From Candidatus Methanophagales archaeon (GTDB lineage: Archaea; Halobacteriota; Syntropharchaeia; Alkanophagales; Methanospirareceae): DNA of 6,888 nucleotides. The translations under genes were made by a program, and so were the position numbers. Positions 1 through 5,867 of this stretch are shown one piece after another. Numbering within the stretch: position 1 is the stretch's first letter; each line of letters starts with the position of its first letter. The stretch is from contig PIXU01000303.1 of the NCBI GenBank assembly GCA_003601795.1, positions 1 through 6,888 of the forward strand. The letters are read 5' to 3'. A model generated the notes under the pieces. That model was not told the origin of the DNA, made no database searches, and saw only the letters and a program-made list of their open reading frames with translations.

Positions 1-710
1 CCACCAAGTATGTTCTCTCCCGGCACGCACATCTCATCAAACAAGAGATGAGAATTTACAGTTCCCGGAAAGCCGCCTAATAACTTGTAATCCTCTATCA
101 CTTCAAACCCCGTCTCCGACATGCCCGATTTGGGCTCTACGATAAATGCACTCATTCCCTCCACGGGGTCAACTCCTGGATTCGTTATCGCCCATACTAA
201 AAGGATATCGGCTTTACTTCCGTTTGTTATGTTCCTTTTCTCTCCTCTTATCACGTATGTGCCGCTCTGCAGCTCCGCTCTCGTCTTGATACGCATCACA
301 TCACTTCCTGCTTCTGGCTCGGTTATAGCAATCGCACCTATATTAGCACCCTTTTTCAGCGCAGGCAAATACCGTCTCTTTTGCTCCTCGCTACCATGTC
401 TAACAATCGTAGCATAAACGTAAGAAGAAGTGGAATATATCCATGCGAGAGGAACACAGGCTGCACCAAGTTCCTCGGCTAATATCACCTCATACACCAA
501 TTTTCCTCTACCGCCATACTTGACAGGTAATACTGGAGCTAAGAAGCCTTCTTCTCCTAGCTTCTCGTAATGCTCACGCGGATAAAAATCCCTTTCGTAT
601 ATCTCCCGTTCTATCTGTTTCGCTTCTTCTCTCACCAGAAAATCTCTTAACTCGTTTCTGAATCTGTTCTCATCCGCGGAGAAAAGAACCTCTTCTTTCT
701 TTTTTTGCAT
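1..710 (-). CDS. Acyl-CoA dehydrogenase, N-terminal and middle domains (3' end cut by window edge)
   Basis: FAD-dependent enzymes of this family form the 2,3-double bond of an acyl-CoA and pass electrons to an electron-transfer flavoprotein or a similar acceptor. I translated 236 complete codons from ATG at 710-708. The alpha-helical N-terminal domain covers about residues 8-120, with a GFLAPVLPVKYGG stretch near 55-67. The middle beta domain holds the family signature AITEPEAGSD (128-137) and the flavin-contacting ITNGSKAD (161-168). The C-terminal helical domain with the catalytic glutamate lies beyond base 1, so substrate class cannot be judged. The start is secure: an in-frame TGA lies at 722-720 and no other ATG intervenes. 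Only a weak AAAGG precedes it. The gene begins 13 bp after the DUF89 gene and is probably co-transcribed with it. The family call is firm; the exact substrate is unknown. Syntrophic fatty-acid or alkane oxidation, or amino-acid degradation, are possible roles. Confidence 0.93.
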   Translation of the reverse strand, partial: MQKKKEEVLFSADENRFRNELRDFLVREEAKQIEREIYERDFYPREHYEKLGEEGFLAPVLPVKYGGRGKLVYEVILAEELGAACVPLAWIYSTSSYVYATIVRHGSEEQKRRYLPALKKGANIGAIAITEPEAGSDVMRIKTRAELQSGTYVIRGEKRNITNGSKADILLVWAITNPGVDPVEGMSAFIVEPKSGMSETGFEVIEDYKLLGGFPGTVNSHLLFDEMCVPGENILG

Positions 711-723
711 CCTTTCGCTTCAC

Positions 724-1629
724 TTACACGAGCTTAGCAACAAGTTCTCCCTTTTTTACACCTATACTGCTCGCTATTGGCTCACATTTCGCCCTTAAAA
801 TATATATCAACCTGCCTTTCAACCCCAGCCCGGGCTCCGCTTCAAACTCCGATATTGCCTCGTAGTTTCCCATCCCCTTTGCTATTATCAGATACCCCTC
901 ATCGCAGAACATATCGATGAATACCTCTTCAGCTTCTTCTAATGACATACCTATGCAAGAACCGCTTGGAATTACCCGTACGAAATTTGTACTCACACTT
1001 GTAATTGCTTCCTCCAGGTCTTCTGTTGTAGCATCGTTTATAACAGGGGCGTTCTTCGGCGATACGACCACCTCTTTACCCATTTCTATCAATTTCTTTA
1101 CCACAAACGCATCAAAAAATATCTCTCCTGCATTGTCAGTCAGATATAAAATCTTATTTCGTCCCTTTATTGCCGATAATACCAAATCCTTATTCCAATT
1201 AAGTTTTTCATTCAAGGTGTGCACGAAGTCCCCTTTAAAACGATCATCGTCATATGAATACCCCTTTATACCATATTCCATTGAATTCGCCGCTGCCGCT
1301 ATTCGCATCAAAGCTTCTATCTTATCCTCGGTACTCGCAGTGGCATTGTAAAATTTATACGCTTCTGGAAGCAAACCTTTTGCAACTGCGTTGCTTCTCC
1401 TTTTCACCTCTTTATGTGGATCTTTCGCTCCGCTCCACTTTTTTATTATCTTCTCCCTTTCAGTGCCGAAAAAAGCAGGTGACTTCCTCTCTTCGCCGAG
1501 GTGTTCCAAAAGAAAAGCAATAAATTCCTTCAGTGCAAAAATCTTCTTTCTGTCGTCGTTAAGAGCCATATCGCACTCGTATTTCGTCCTTTCCACCAGA
1601 CAAGCGATACAATCGGATTTCGGTTTCAT
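724..1629 (-). CDS. DUF89 / ARMT1-like metal-dependent damage-control phosphatase (archaeal AF1104/PH1575 type)
   Basis: This 301-residue protein matches the DUF89 family. These are soluble, divalent-metal-dependent phosphatases thought to hydrolyse damaged or over-accumulated phosphometabolites. Visible hallmarks are an N-terminal CxxC (C7, C10) typical of the prokaryotic subfamily, the metal-site block LTDNAGE (163-169) followed by D173, the APVINDAT stretch (194-201), KGMGNYE (251-257) and the late lysine motif AKCEPIA (280-286). The length is usual for the archaeal members. The start at 1629 is required to keep the CxxC. No clear Shine-Dalgarno site precedes it, so translation may begin from a short leader made from the TATA-like element near 1662-1673. 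It heads an operon with the acyl-CoA dehydrogenase and is divergent from EF-1alpha. The physiological substrate cannot be read from sequence. A link to a sugar-phosphate or CoA-related side product of the neighbouring enzyme is speculation. Confidence 0.9.
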   Translation of the reverse strand: MKPKSDCIACLVERTKYECDMALNDDRKKIFALKEFIAFLLEHLGEERKSPAFFGTEREKIIKKWSGAKDPHKEVKRRSNAVAKGLLPEAYKFYNATASTEDKIEALMRIAAAANSMEYGIKGYSYDDDRFKGDFVHTLNEKLNWNKDLVLSAIKGRNKILYLTDNAGEIFFDAFVVKKLIEMGKEVVVSPKNAPVINDATTEDLEEAITSVSTNFVRVIPSGSCIGMSLEEAEEVFIDMFCDEGYLIIAKGMGNYEAISEFEAEPGLGLKGRLIYILRAKCEPIASSIGVKKGELVAKLV

Positions 1630-1636
1630 CTGCGCT

Positions 1637-1673
1637 ATTTATATAGAAAAAGATAGAAAACAAATATAAAATA
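1637..1673. promoter_or_regulatory. Divergent AT-rich promoter between the DUF89 operon and EF-1alpha
   Basis: Two TATA-like elements are visible: TTTATATA (1638-1645) and AAATATAAAATA (1662-1673). The second, read on minus, sits about 35-45 nt upstream of the DUF89 ATG. Read on plus, it sits about 55-65 nt upstream of the EF-1alpha ATG. Both distances allow a start site 25 nt downstream with a short leader. The first element is too close to the DUF89 start to drive it. Assignment is by spacing and composition only. Confidence 0.5.
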
Positions 1674-1691
1674 ATATAATAGATAATATAC

Positions 1692-1707
1692 CTTCTAAGA
1701 TTAGAAG
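1692..1707. repeat. Perfect 7-bp inverted repeat in the EF-1alpha leader
   Basis: CTTCTAA (1692-1698) and TTAGAAG (1701-1707) are exact reverse complements around a GA spacer. The element lies between the TATA-like box and the ribosome binding site of EF-1alpha, near the expected transcription start. The two-base spacer is too short for a good RNA hairpin, so a dimeric-protein operator is the more natural reading. No regulator is evident in the window. Confidence 0.5.
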
Positions 1708-1712
1708 AAAAA

Positions 1713-1718
1713 AAGGAG
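1713..1718 (+). promoter_or_regulatory. Shine-Dalgarno site of EF-1alpha
   Basis: AAGGAG lies 8 nt before the ATG at 1727. It fixes that start over the later in-frame Met at residue 7. Confidence 0.75.
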
Positions 1719-1726
1719 AAAGAGAA

Positions 1727-2992
1727 ATGGTAGAGAAAGAGCACATGAATCTGGCAATGATTGGTCATATAGACCACGGTAAGTCAACACTGTTGGGCAG
1801 GCTGCTGACGGAGACAGAAGTGATCGACCCGCATGTAATAGAAGAGTACAGGAAAAAGGCAGAGGCGATAGGAAAAGCGACTTTCGAGTATGCTTGGGTG
1901 ATGGATAGTTTGAAGGATGAGAGAGAGAGGGGCATTACTATTGATGTCGCGCATCAGAGGTTTGATACTAACAAGTATTATTATACGATTGTAGATTGCC
2001 CCGGACACAGGGACTTCGTAAAAAACATGATTACAGGTACATCGCAGGCGGATGCGGCGGTGTTGGTGGTGGATGCTAAGGATGGAATAATGGCACAAAC
2101 AAAGGAGCATGTATTCTTAGCCAGAACCTTAGGAGTATCCCAGCTAATTGTCGCAATAAACAAGATGGACAGGGTGAATTACGATCAGAAGAGATATGAA
2201 GAGTTGAAGAAGGAACTTTTAGAACTTTTGAAGATCGTGGGATACAAGGAAGAGAGCGTCGTGTTTATTCCTGTTTCTGGACTTGAGGGAGATAATGTAA
2301 CGAAGCGCAGTGATAAACTGAAATGGTTCGATGGACCAACTTTCTTAGAAGCGCTGGACCTCATGAAAGTACCAGAGAAGCCAATTGACCTCCCGCTCAG
2401 GATACCGGTTCAAGATGTATATACAATAACAGGTGTGGGCACCGTTCCCGTGGGCAGAGTGGAGACAGGAAGGCTAAAGAAGGGAGATAAGGTTATCTTT
2501 AATCCGCCTGCTAAAGTCAGCGAGGTAAAAACAATAGAGATGCACCATGAAGAAATTCCTGAAGCAATTCCGGGTGACAACATCGGCTGGAATGTAAGGG
2601 GAATAAGCAGGAACGAGATAAGGAGGGGGGATGTTTGCGGTCATGTAGATACCCCGCCAACGGTTGCTGATGAGTTCACCGCGCAGATAGTTGTTCTTCA
2701 GCACCCCAGTGCAATTACTGTGGGTTACACACCGGTTTTTCATTGCCACACTGCTCAGGTGGCATCTACAATAATAGAGATTTCAAAGAAGCTGGACCCG
2801 AAGACAGGGGAAACAATAGAAGAAAATCCCGACTACATAAAAGCAGGCGACGCTGCTATCGTAAAGGTAAAGCCGACAAGACCTCTAGTTATCGAGCGTG
2901 TGAAGGAAATACCGCACCTGGGAAGGTTTGCAATCCGTGATATGGGGCAGACCGTTGCTGCCGGGGTGGTGATGGACATAAAAGCGAAGTAG
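1727..2992 (+). CDS. tuf: Translation elongation factor 1-alpha (aEF1A, EF-Tu family GTPase)
   Basis: This cytoplasmic GTPase delivers aminoacyl-tRNA to the ribosomal A site. The 421-residue length is normal for archaeal EF-1alpha. In order, the GTPase domain shows the P-loop GHIDHGKST (13-21), effector Thr in RGITID (68-73), DCPGH (90-94) with catalytic His94, and NKMD (145-148). The G5 serine falls in the PVSGLEGDN stretch. Domains 2 and 3 follow, starting near PLRIPVQDVYTITGVGTVPVGRV, with the archaeal/eukaryotic HHEEIPEAIPGDN block and a C-terminal GRFAIRDMGQTVAAGVV. Isoleucine replaces the usual valine in GHVDHGKST, a conservative change. A good Shine-Dalgarno site sets the start. The TAG stop is followed 30 bp later by S10, the usual archaeal arrangement at the end of the streptomycin-type operon. 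The genes normally upstream of it (fusA, rps7, rps12) are not adjacent here. Confidence 0.98.
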   Translation: MVEKEHMNLAMIGHIDHGKSTLLGRLLTETEVIDPHVIEEYRKKAEAIGKATFEYAWVMDSLKDERERGITIDVAHQRFDTNKYYYTIVDCPGHRDFVKNMITGTSQADAAVLVVDAKDGIMAQTKEHVFLARTLGVSQLIVAINKMDRVNYDQKRYEELKKELLELLKIVGYKEESVVFIPVSGLEGDNVTKRSDKLKWFDGPTFLEALDLMKVPEKPIDLPLRIPVQDVYTITGVGTVPVGRVETGRLKKGDKVIFNPPAKVSEVKTIEMHHEEIPEAIPGDNIGWNVRGISRNEIRRGDVCGHVDTPPTVADEFTAQIVVLQHPSAITVGYTPVFHCHTAQVASTIIEISKKLDPKTGETIEENPDYIKAGDAAIVKVKPTRPLVIERVKEIPHLGRFAIRDMGQTVAAGVVMDIKAK

Positions 2993-3022
2993 GGTAAGCC
3001 AGTCGAAGCAAAAAACGAAAGA

Positions 3023-3334
3023 ATGGATCAAAAAGCGCGCATAAAGCTATCGAGCACAGATCATAAACAATTGGATGGTATTTGTGAACAGGTGAAAAAG
3101 ATAGCAGAGACTACCGGTGTAAGAATGTCAGGTCCTATCCCCCTTCCCACAAAGAAACTCGTGGTTCCATGTAGAAAAAGCCCGGATGGTGAAGGTTCTC
3201 CTACATGGGATCATTGGGAAATGCGCATTCACAAGCGATTGATCGACCTGGAAGCGGATGAACGCGCACTACGACAGCTTATGCGCATTCCTATACCCAA
3301 GGAGGTACATATAGAAATTGTGTTGAAAGGATAG
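3023..3334 (+). CDS. rps10: 30S ribosomal protein S10 (uS10), archaeal type
   Basis: uS10 is a small-subunit head protein that contacts uS14 and 16S rRNA. The 103 residues match archaeal S10 throughout: KARIKLSSTDHKQLD (4-18), the MSGPIPLPTKKLVVP loop (35-49), RKSPDGEG, WDHWEMRIHKRLIDL and the C-terminal LRQLMRIPIPKEVHIEIVL strand region. Length is as expected. It follows EF-1alpha by 30 bp in the same reading frame and lacks a clear Shine-Dalgarno sequence (only GAAAGA before the ATG). Translation may therefore depend on coupling to, or reinitiation after, the EF-1alpha gene. The stop is TAG. Confidence 0.98.
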   Translation: MDQKARIKLSSTDHKQLDGICEQVKKIAETTGVRMSGPIPLPTKKLVVPCRKSPDGEGSPTWDHWEMRIHKRLIDLEADERALRQLMRIPIPKEVHIEIVLKG

Positions 3335-3361
3335 GATGAAAAGATAAAAATAAAAATAGAA

Positions 3362-3410
3362 AAATATAAATATAAGAATTTAGAAATTAACACATCATAA
3401 AAGAGGTGAT
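3362..3410 (+). promoter_or_regulatory. TATA-like box and Shine-Dalgarno site of the 74-residue ORF
   Basis: AAATATAAATATA (3362-3374) is a TATA-like element about 45 nt before the ATG at 3414, consistent with a leader of about 20 nt. GAGGTGAT (3403-3410) is a strong match to the archaeal anti-Shine-Dalgarno sequence, with only 3 nt to the ATG. Together they suggest transcription independent of tuf-rps10. Confidence 0.55.
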
Positions 3411-3413
3411 AAA

Positions 3414-3638
3414 ATGAGTGTTGTACCTGATGAATTGATAAAAGAAAAGGATGAGGAGATAGCGGCACTGATAAAGGAGATAGACTCTTTGGTAAGCGAG
3501 CTTAAAAGTGCATCGGAAGAGGCGAAGAGGACAGAAATAGTAAACAAAATAGTGGAAAAAGAGAAGGATTTACGTGCCGTGAGGCAGAAGAAAAGCCAGT
3601 TCCGAGCTGTGCTACCGGGACTTACAAAACTCTGGTAG
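3414..3638 (+). CDS. Small charged coiled-coil protein of unknown function (74 aa)
   Basis: I do not recognise this protein. It is very rich in Lys and Glu, with helix-forming segments at about 6-33 and 35-60. Hydrophobic residues sit at heptad-like spacing (I16, I20, I23, V27, L30; then V43, I46, L53), suggesting a coiled coil or a two-helix hairpin. The tail is different: the last dozen residues (FRAVLPGLTKLW) are hydrophobic and basic and end in Trp. There is no signal peptide or membrane segment. Support for a real gene comes from a strong GAGGTGAT Shine-Dalgarno site, a TATA-like box, codon use like the neighbours, tandem in-frame stops TAG TAA (3636-3641) and hairpins with a T-run just downstream. 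It lies 79 bp after S10 and converges on hdrB. A role linked to ribosomes or nucleic acid is conceivable from its position and charge, but this is only a guess. Confidence 0.75.
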   Translation: MSVVPDELIKEKDEEIAALIKEIDSLVSELKSASEEAKRTEIVNKIVEKEKDLRAVRQKKSQFRAVLPGLTKLW

Positions 3639-3668
3639 TAAGTATCAAAAAAGAAAGAAAAAATATTT

Positions 3669-3729
3669 TTTACCGCCGGGATTGCGGAGAGCACCGCTAT
3701 GTTTTTTTCTTCGCAGACTCAGCGGTAAA
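3669..3729. terminator. Bidirectional terminator-like region with nested and alternative hairpins
   Basis: This lies between the convergent 74-residue ORF and hdrB. An outer inverted repeat TTTACCGC (3669-3676) / GCGGTAAA (3722-3729) encloses an inner hairpin GCGG (3684-3687) / CCGC (3694-3697), flanked by AT pairs across T-T mismatches. A run of seven T follows at 3702-3708, which resembles a terminator for the plus strand. On the minus strand the outer repeat is followed by T-rich sequence (A-runs on plus near 3650-3662). The four segments can also pair in a different arrangement, so a structured RNA or attenuator is possible. Termination of the two convergent genes is the simplest reading. 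Confidence 0.55.
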
Positions 3730-3735
3730 CAATTT

Positions 3736-4632
3736 CTATTTTAGTAATTTCTCAGGCATCGTAGTCGTTTGTATATCTAATCCACATTCTTTTTCACTGA
3801 GTCCCATCGCGAGACCTAAGAACTGCGTGGCATAGAGAATGGGGAAATTAAAGTTCGTGCCGAAAGTTTTATTCATCTCCGCTTGCCCTCGGTCAAGCTG
3901 CAAATGGCAGAACGCACATGGATGAACCATGCAATCACATCCCGCCATTATTGCATTCACTAATTTCTGACGTGTCCATTCTAAAGATTGGGGTGTATCA
4001 GCGGTTCGGTTCCCACCGCCAGCGCCGCAGCACATCAACTTATCTTTGTAATCCACCTCTTTCGCACCGGTTACCTTCACGAGGTCTTCCAGGATGTAAG
4101 GAGTTTCGGAAGAACCATGTCCTCTTACCTCGCGTGGTTTGAGGAAATGGCAGCCGTAATGCACTGCAACATTCACGTCGTTCATTGGTTTTGTTATTCT
4201 CTCTTTCAGCTTATCCAAGCCAATAATATCGTGTAAAATTACGATTGAATGGTTCACCTTTGTAGTCCCTTTATACTCTCTACCGAACTCACTTAGCACC
4301 TTGTTTACCCTCTCTTTTAACTTTGGATGCTCTTTCAGCAAATGGTCGGCTTCCTGAAGTGACCCGTAACAACCATTACAGGTCACGTATATCTCAAGCT
4401 CCATCTCTTCCGCAATACTGAGATTTCGCGCGGCAACCGGGAGCCAGGTATGCATGTCAAAGGAGCCAAATACACCTGGTGCTGGACAGCAGGAAGCACC
4501 TACCATCTCCTTTGTCTCGATCCCAAACTCCTTAAATATCCGCTTTGTTGCTGCTTCTATCCCCGGATACCTGTTCGGCGTGATACAACCGAGGAAATAA
4601 GCGTATGTCAAATCTAAATCTCCATCCGTCAT
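3736..4632 (-). CDS. hdrB: CoB-CoM heterodisulfide reductase subunit B (two CCG domains)
   Basis: HdrB is the catalytic subunit that reduces, or in reverse forms, the CoM-S-S-CoB heterodisulfide, using two non-cubane [4Fe-4S] clusters. Both cysteine-rich CCG motifs are complete: C16, C48-C49, C85 and C88, then C161, C201-C202, C239 and C242. The second contains the conserved MCCGAGGG and HPCAFCHLQLD stretches. Length (298) and motif spacing match methanogen HdrB, so all ligands for both clusters appear present. There is no signal peptide; it is a cytoplasmic, soluble-type complex subunit. The start overlaps the hdrC stop as ATGA and is preceded by AAAGGAGGT (4638-4646), arguing for translational coupling. 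No hdrA or mvhD gene is adjacent, so the flavin subunit must be encoded elsewhere or be a different partner. In a methanotroph the complex could run toward heterodisulfide formation. Confidence 0.96.
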   Translation of the reverse strand: MTDGDLDLTYAYFLGCITPNRYPGIEAATKRIFKEFGIETKEMVGASCCPAPGVFGSFDMHTWLPVAARNLSIAEEMELEIYVTCNGCYGSLQEADHLLKEHPKLKERVNKVLSEFGREYKGTTKVNHSIVILHDIIGLDKLKERITKPMNDVNVAVHYGCHFLKPREVRGHGSSETPYILEDLVKVTGAKEVDYKDKLMCCGAGGGNRTADTPQSLEWTRQKLVNAIMAGCDCMVHPCAFCHLQLDRGQAEMNKTFGTNFNFPILYATQFLGLAMGLSEKECGLDIQTTTMPEKLLK

Positions 4633-5186
4633 TTCTTACCTCCTTTTTCCATTCCTCTCAAATTCATTGTGTTCCAATCAAAATCAATCATCGCATCGTA
4701 GTTAGTGGTTTTGAATATTGTTTGCACCTGTTCAAGTTGTTCTTTGTATTTTTGAGTGGTCGGAGGCTGCGATTCGAGGCCTACCGCCTCCCTCAACTTC
4801 ATCTGGTCGGGGCCTATCGGCACTGCATGACCTGTTTTCAGCACATAAACGCCAATCATCCGGTGTGGAACCGACATGTGCCCCTCCTTCGCTGCCAGGT
4901 TTCTTATTATTCTGATTATATCAGTCGTTTTCACTCCCTTTGGACATCTCTCATAACAGGTAAAACATGTCGAGCAGAACCACAGTTCCGGAGCATTAAA
5001 GATCTCCTCTCGCAGGTCCAATAACGCCATCTGAAATAACTTTCTTGTTCTTAACGCAGTGTTTCTCCCTGATGGACAGCCACCCGTACACTTACCGCAT
5101 TGCACACACTCCCGGAGCGTTTCCATGTGCTCCTCGCCAAAGACTTCTCCCCCATAAGCAACTATGTCTTCATATAACGTTCCCAT
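4629..5186 (-). CDS. hdrC: CoB-CoM heterodisulfide reductase subunit C (2x[4Fe-4S] ferredoxin-like)
   Basis: HdrC is the small iron-sulfur subunit that relays electrons from HdrA to HdrB. Two complete CxxCxxCxxxCP motifs are visible: C27, C30, C33, C37 and C71, C74, C77, C81, each able to bind a cubane [4Fe-4S] cluster. The helical C-terminal part includes the conserved GHMSVPHRMIGVYVLKTGHAVP region (102-123). Its length of 185 residues is typical. It lacks the transmembrane cytochrome domain of HdrE, so this is the soluble HdrABC type rather than membrane HdrDE. The start is set by GGAGGGAT 6 nt upstream. It is the first gene of a two-gene unit with hdrB, the same order as in methanogens, where hdrCB is often separate from hdrA. 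Confidence 0.95.
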   Translation of the reverse strand: MGTLYEDIVAYGGEVFGEEHMETLRECVQCGKCTGGCPSGRNTALRTRKLFQMALLDLREEIFNAPELWFCSTCFTCYERCPKGVKTTDIIRIIRNLAAKEGHMSVPHRMIGVYVLKTGHAVPIGPDQMKLREAVGLESQPPTTQKYKEQLEQVQTIFKTTNYDAMIDFDWNTMNLRGMEKGGKK

Positions 5187-5192
5187 TTGAAT

Positions 5193-5234
5193 ATCCCTCC
5201 TCGTTCAACATAACTTACTCTTTTTATTTATATG
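5193..5234 (-). promoter_or_regulatory. Promoter and Shine-Dalgarno site of hdrCB
   Basis: On the minus strand CATATAAATA (5234-5225) is a TATA-like box about 40 nt before the hdrC ATG, which would give a leader of about 15-20 nt. GGAGGGAT (about 5200-5193) is a strong Shine-Dalgarno match 6 nt from the ATG. Further TATA-like sequence around 5250-5257 is an alternative. Confidence 0.55.
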
Positions 5235-5274
5235 AATTTAAAATATACATTATAAATAATTTGCGGTTTTTTTC

Positions 5275-5321
5275 ATGTAAAAATACTCTGCTCTACAGAA
5301 TTGGAACCGGTCACAATTCTG
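5275..5321 (-). terminator. Stem-loop plus T-run at the 3' end of the metallophosphoesterase gene
   Basis: CAGAATTG (5296-5303) and CAATTCTG (5314-5321) form a perfect 8-bp inverted repeat with a 10-nt loop that contains the gene's TGA stop (5313-5311). On the minus strand the stem is followed about 12 nt later by a run of five T (plus-strand A-run at 5279-5283). This resembles a terminator separating the phosphoesterase from hdrCB, though the gap between stem and T-run is long. Confidence 0.4.
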
Positions 5322-5811
5322 CTATCCTTGCCTCTTCCTCCTCTAAATCGAGTATTGCCACCGTTCTTTTCCCCGTGAGGTATCCACAACACTCTCCCGG
5401 GTTTATCACTAACGCTTCTTTTTTATTCCCCTTCCTTGCTATCACTGCTTTATGTGTATGTCCATAGATCACCACGTCATAAGCGCCAGATGCAGCTAAC
5501 GCATCCACTATCTTTGGTTTGTGCGTTACAATTATCCTCTTTGCAAAGAACTCGAAATCATAAGGGTCTTCATATATCTCTCCCACCCCTTTTTCGTGGT
5601 ATTTCTCCTTTAGAAGCAGCTTATCGCCGTCGTTATTGCCAAATATACCTACCAGAGAAGCATTTAGCGTTCTAAATGGCTTCTCGGTAAATGGTGCTAC
5701 AAAATCACCAGCGTGGATTAAGATTTCGATCTCTTCTTGGTTAAAAAATTCCACTGCCTTGCTTATCGCATCTAAATTATCATGTGTATCTGCTATTATT
5801 CCTGCTTTCAT
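5311..5811 (-). CDS. YfcE/MJ0936-family calcineurin-like metallophosphoesterase
   Basis: Members are small cytoplasmic, Mn2+ or Ni2+-dependent phosphodiesterases with broad activity on model substrates and no settled physiological substrate. All binuclear metal-site motifs are present in order: D8-T-H10, GD with D36, GNND with N59, H97 in VTHKP, and GHTH with H118 and H120. The 166-residue length is standard for MJ0936-type proteins. A C141-C142 pair near NPGECCG is a minor oddity. The start at 5811 gives the canonical MKAGIIADTH N-terminus and has only a weak purine-rich site (TGGGAT) upstream. It diverges from the Ku-ligase gene and lies upstream of hdrCB on the same strand, separated by 124 bp with its own terminator-like repeat. 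It is not the LigD-type 3'-phosphoesterase, which is an unrelated fold, so a role in end joining should not be assumed. Confidence 0.93.
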   Translation of the reverse strand: MKAGIIADTHDNLDAISKAVEFFNQEEIEILIHAGDFVAPFTEKPFRTLNASLVGIFGNNDGDKLLLKEKYHEKGVGEIYEDPYDFEFFAKRIIVTHKPKIVDALAASGAYDVVIYGHTHKAVIARKGNKKEALVINPGECCGYLTGKRTVAILDLEEEEARIAEL

Positions 5812-5853
5812 TTTATCCCATCCTCGCTTTCATCTTATCTTTTTATGACCTCG

Positions 5854-5867
5854 AAATATATATAAAT
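5854..5867. promoter_or_regulatory. Shared TATA-like element between metallophosphoesterase and Ku-ligase genes
   Basis: AAATATATATAAAT (5854-5867) is the only TATA-like element in the 71-bp divergent gap. Its centre is about 22 nt before the Ku ATG at 5883, which has no Shine-Dalgarno sequence, so the Ku-ligase mRNA would be leaderless or nearly so. Read on minus it is about 50 nt before the phosphoesterase ATG, leaving room for a leader of about 20-25 nt. One element may serve both directions, or two overlapping boxes may exist. Confidence 0.5.

Noticed and set aside
917..1351. Plus-strand open frame of 144 codons opposite the DUF89 gene
   Set aside because: It is antisense to a gene with complete family motifs, its translation is a low-complexity Ser/Ile/Phe-rich sequence with no recognisable domain, and it lacks a promoter or ribosome binding site.
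2990..2992. TAG as a pyrrolysine codon in the EF-1alpha gene
   Set aside because: EF-1alpha ends at its normal family length here, and TAG is also the natural end of S10, the 74-residue ORF and hdrB, so it behaves as an ordinary stop.
4605..5024. Plus-strand open frame of 139 codons opposite hdrC
   Set aside because: It is antisense to hdrC, whose eight cluster cysteines confirm the minus-strand frame. The plus product has no family resemblance.
5045..5467. Plus-strand open frame running across the hdrC start, the intergenic region and the phosphoesterase end
   Set aside because: It spans two confirmed minus-strand genes and their promoter/terminator region, with no coding character.
5311..5811. 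Possible NHEJ 3'-phosphoesterase partner for the Ku-ligase
   Set aside because: The motifs (DTH, GD, GNND, GHTH) are those of calcineurin-like metallophosphoesterases of the MJ0936/YfcE type, not the LigD phosphoesterase fold. The divergent neighbour position alone is weak evidence.
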